DNA of 7,772 nt, taken from Deltaproteobacteria bacterium (GTDB taxonomy: Bacteria > UBA10199 > DSSB01). The stretch is taken from NCBI GenBank assembly GCA_021414045.1, contig JAIOPF010000169.1:1-7772 (forward strand), given 5' to 3'. Of the stretch, positions 6,041-7,772 are shown piece after piece. The translations under genes were made by a program, and so were the position numbers. Below the pieces are notes generated by a model. It searched no databases, was not told where the DNA came from, and saw only the letters and a list, made by a program, of their open reading frames with translations. Each line of letters starts with the position of its first letter. Within the stretch, counting starts at the first letter, position 1.

Positions 6041-7339
6041 TTAACCGTTTTCCTTTGCGATGTTGAGGAAGCTATCCTTCGCCGCGCGCAAGGTCTTCGC
6101 GATTTCGTTTTCGCCGTGGGCCAAAGAGACGAACCAGGCTTCGTAGGGGGAGGGCGGCAAGTAGATCCCTCGCCTCAGCATTTCCCAAAAGAAACCGCGG
6201 AACAATTCGGCGTCACTCGCCATGGCCTGATCGAGGTTCTCGACCGGTTTGCGATTGAAGAAGAGGCTCAGCATTCCGCAAGTATAGGGGACCTGGACTT
6301 GGAGCTTGGCTCGCTCGGCCACCTCGCGGATGCCCAGGGCCAGCCGCTCCGTTTTGTGCAGCAGTTTGGCGTGGGCCTTGGGCGTTGAAATGAGCTTGAG
6401 GGTTGCGAGCCCCGCGGCCATCGCCACGGGATTTCCCGAAAGGGTCCCTGCCTGGTAGACGCCGCCCTCGGGGCTGACGCATTTCATGACGTCGGCACGT
6501 CCGCCGTAGGCGCCCACAGGCAATCCACCGCCGATGACCTTGCCGAGCGTCGTGAGATCGGGGCGAATTTGATAGAGTCCTTGGGCTCCCCCCAAGTGGA
6601 CGCGGAATCCAGTCATGACTTCGTCGAAGACCAATAAGGCGCCGGTTTTATCGCAAAGTTCGCGCAGGCCCTTTAAGAAACCCGGTTTTGGGAGGACACA
6701 GCCCATGTTGCCGACGATGGGCTCGACGATGATCGCGGCCAAGTCCTTGCGGTGCTGCATCGCGAGGCGGCGCGCGGCTTCGAGGTCGTTGTAGGGAGCG
6801 ACCAGGGTGTGCTCGACGAAGGATTCTGGAACGCCCAGGCTATCGGGGCGTCCGTGCGTCAGGGCGCCCGAGCCGGCCTTGACGAGCAAGTAATCGGCGT
6901 GTCCGTGATAGCAGCCCGCGAATTTCAGGATTTTATTTTTTCCGGTGAAGCCGCGCGCCGCCCGCAAGGCCCCCATCACGGCCTCGGTCCCGGAATTGAC
7001 CATGCGCAGGCGTTGCAGGCTGGGAATATGTCTCATCAGCTGCGTCGCCATCTGCACTTCGAGGGGGGAAGGCGCCCCAAAGCTACAGCCCAAAGCGCTC
7101 GTGGCTTGCACGGCCTCGACGACCTTGGGATGGGCGTGGCCCGCGATCATGGGCCCCCAAGAGCCCACGTAATCGATGTAATTGTTGCCGTCGACGTCGC
7201 TTAAGTAAGCGCCCGCGGCTCGAGCGATGAAACGGGGATGCCCGCCGACGTTTTGGAAGGCCCGCACCGGGCTGTTGACTCCCCCGGGAAAGATTTTTTT
7301 CGCCGCGGCGAAGAGCTTTTCGGACTGCTTATTGGCCAT
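6041..7339 (-). CDS. hemL: Glutamate-1-semialdehyde 2,1-aminomutase
   Basis: HemL is a cytoplasmic PLP enzyme that converts glutamate-1-semialdehyde to 5-aminolevulinate, the last step of the C5 route into haem and other tetrapyrroles. From the ATG at 7339 it has 432 residues, matching the family (E. coli 426). It opens with the usual KIFPGGVNSPVRAF. Other family marks are NSGTEA (115-120), CYHGHADY, VEPIVGNMG, FDEVMTGFR (PLP-ring Asp D239) and the cofactor lysine K267 in TLGKVIGGGLPVGAYGG. GTLSGNPVAMAAG follows. An upstream frame extension of 45 residues to 7474 is rejected because it does not resemble HemL and overlaps the divergent lipoprotein start. The Shine-Dalgarno sequence before 7339 is weak (GAGGGGGA is 15 bases away). 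HemL implies that this organism uses the glutamyl-tRNA route rather than glycine plus succinyl-CoA. The patatin gene follows after three bases. Confidence 0.97.
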   Translation of the reverse strand: MANKQSEKLFAAAKKIFPGGVNSPVRAFQNVGGHPRFIARAAGAYLSDVDGNNYIDYVGSWGPMIAGHAHPKVVEAVQATSALGCSFGAPSPLEVQMATQLMRHIPSLQRLRMVNSGTEAVMGALRAARGFTGKNKILKFAGCYHGHADYLLVKAGSGALTHGRPDSLGVPESFVEHTLVAPYNDLEAARRLAMQHRKDLAAIIVEPIVGNMGCVLPKPGFLKGLRELCDKTGALLVFDEVMTGFRVHLGGAQGLYQIRPDLTTLGKVIGGGLPVGAYGGRADVMKCVSPEGGVYQAGTLSGNPVAMAAGLATLKLISTPKAHAKLLHKTERLALGIREVAERAKLQVQVPYTCGMLSLFFNRKPVENLDQAMASDAELFRGFFWEMLRRGIYLPPSPYEAWFVSLAHGENEIAKTLRAAKDSFLNIAKENG

Positions 7340-7371
7340 GAGGCCTATGCCTAGTCCCCCTCTGGCGAACT

Positions 7372-7397
7372 TGTCAAACCCGAGCTTTTGATTGACA
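7372..7397. promoter_or_regulatory. Mirrored TTGACA boxes between divergent hemL and lipoprotein genes
   Basis: TGTCAA at 7372-7377 and TTGACA at 7392-7397 form an inverted repeat with a 14-base spacer. Each is a perfect -35 box for the gene it points towards, so the arrangement looks like back-to-back divergent promoters. The same symmetry could also be an operator for a dimeric regulator. For hemL no good -10 is visible at 16-19 bases and the transcript would begin almost at the ATG, so that half is less certain. Confidence 0.4.
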
Positions 7398-7420
7398 GTC
7401 CCCAGGGTGCTCATTAGGAT
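7392..7420 (+). promoter_or_regulatory. Probable sigma-70-type promoter of the lipoprotein gene
   Basis: A perfect -35 TTGACA (7392-7397), a 17-base spacer and a -10 TAGGAT (7415-7420, four of six bases) give a well-formed promoter. Transcription would begin near 7427, leaving a leader of about 30 bases with the Shine-Dalgarno sequence in the right place. Confidence 0.6.
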
Positions 7421-7443
7421 CGCCCAAATTTCGCATCGTTTCG

Positions 7444-7450
7444 AAGGAGG
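7444..7450 (+). promoter_or_regulatory. Strong ribosome binding site fixing the GTG start of the lipoprotein
   Basis: AAGGAGG is a full anti-Shine-Dalgarno match and stands six bases before the GTG at 7457. No ATG nearby gives a signal peptide in this frame, so this site decides the start. Confidence 0.8.
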
Positions 7451-7456
7451 CTTCCC

Positions 7457-7772
7457 GTGGCGCGCAGATTTCAATGGCTTGTGATTTTGTCCGTCGTCTT
7501 ATTGGCGGCGGTTGGCTCGGGTGCTTGCGGTAGTTCCAATATTCCCAAAATCGCCGTTCAAGTCACTCCGCTCTGCGTGGCCTTGGTGCCCGGTGGCACC
7601 CAGCAATTCCAGGCGAATATCTTCGTCGACGACGTCGATCAAGGCGTGGATAACGCGGCGGTTACCTGGACGGTTTTAGATGGCGACGTCAACGGGGTCA
7701 TCAGCAACTCCACAGGGACCCAAGGTTTCTATTCCGCGCCCAACACCAATCCTCCTCCCGCGGTCGAGGTCA
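7457..7772 (+). CDS. Lipoprotein with bacterial Ig-like domain (partial at 3' end)
   Basis: The first 105 codons are visible and the frame runs off the right edge. The protein begins MARRFQWLVILSVVLL, with positive charges and then a hydrophobic core, and reaches a lipobox-like SGAC with Cys24 as the probable lipidated residue. Ser at the -3 position is tolerated but not ideal. Gly25-Ser26 after the cysteine lack the Asp inner-membrane retention signal, so outer-membrane sorting is expected. From about residue 32 the sequence fits a bacterial Ig-like (BIG2-type) repeat: VQVTPLCVALVPGG, then QQFQA, VTWTV and the closing GFYSAP (90-95). Such domains are common in surface proteins and adhesins, often in tandem, so the full protein may be much longer. 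No enzyme domain is visible in this part. It is transcribed divergently from hemL from its own promoter. GTG is the start codon and should insert fMet. Confidence 0.85.
   Translation, partial: MARRFQWLVILSVVLLAAVGSGACGSSNIPKIAVQVTPLCVALVPGGTQQFQANIFVDDVDQGVDNAAVTWTVLDGDVNGVISNSTGTQGFYSAPNTNPPPAVEV

Noticed and set aside
5612..6388. Plus-strand open frame of 258 codons opposite patatin and hemL
   Set aside because: It spans the junction of two well-supported minus-strand genes and has no recognisable motif; it is a shadow of their codon bias.
7340..7474. N-terminal extension of hemL by 45 codons to an ATG at 7474
   Set aside because: HemL homology starts just after the ATG at 7339, giving the normal 432-residue length. 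The extension covers the promoter and the first codons of the divergent lipoprotein.
1..7772. Search by eye for CRISPR repeats, tRNA, rRNA, insertion-sequence ends, attachment sites or a defence or secretion cluster
   Set aside because: No regularly spaced repeats, terminal inverted repeats, transposase, integrase or RNA-gene signatures were seen; the genes are mostly housekeeping.

Overview
The window reads as a compact stretch of ordinary bacterial chromosome. It carries housekeeping genes with strong third-position GC bias, short gaps and no mobile element, tRNA, rRNA or CRISPR. The ClpS/ClpA pair, an outer-membrane-type lipoprotein and HemL (the glutamate route to haem) point to a Gram-negative bacterium. 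A deltaproteobacterial or related uncultured lineage would fit, but that placement is inference; no marker gene here settles it.

Layout from left to right. (1) Positions 2-211, plus strand: the C-terminal end of a basic, helical protein of unknown function, cut by the window edge. (2) Positions 224-2867, minus strand: a clpS-clpA operon. ClpS is the N-degron adaptor and ClpA the AAA+ unfoldase of the ClpAP protease. A promoter with a perfect TATAAT and a strong Shine-Dalgarno sequence lie just upstream of clpS. (3) Positions 2868-3487: a 620-base gap between the clp operon and the next confident gene. It holds one plausible orphan reading frame of 148 codons with weaker codon bias than its neighbours. 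(4) Positions 3488-5000, plus strand: a zinc-dependent medium-chain dehydrogenase followed after 40 bases by a SlyD-like FKBP peptidyl-prolyl isomerase. (5) Positions 4997-7339, minus strand: hemL followed after 3 bases by a patatin-like phospholipase, very likely co-transcribed. The patatin stop overlaps the FKBP stop by four bases. (6) Positions 7340-7456: a divergent intergenic region with mirrored TTGACA boxes. (7) Position 7457 to the end, plus strand: the start of a lipoprotein with a bacterial Ig-like domain, opened by a GTG codon and cut by the right edge.

The clp genes form one clear functional unit (N-end-rule proteolysis). The other neighbours share transcription more obviously than function. 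I found no convincing new multi-gene system. The points most worth checking are the orphan frame at 2992-3438, the hemL-patatin coupling, the four-base convergent stop overlap, the divergent hemL/lipoprotein promoter region, and small departures from consensus in the ClpA pore and ClpP-docking loops.
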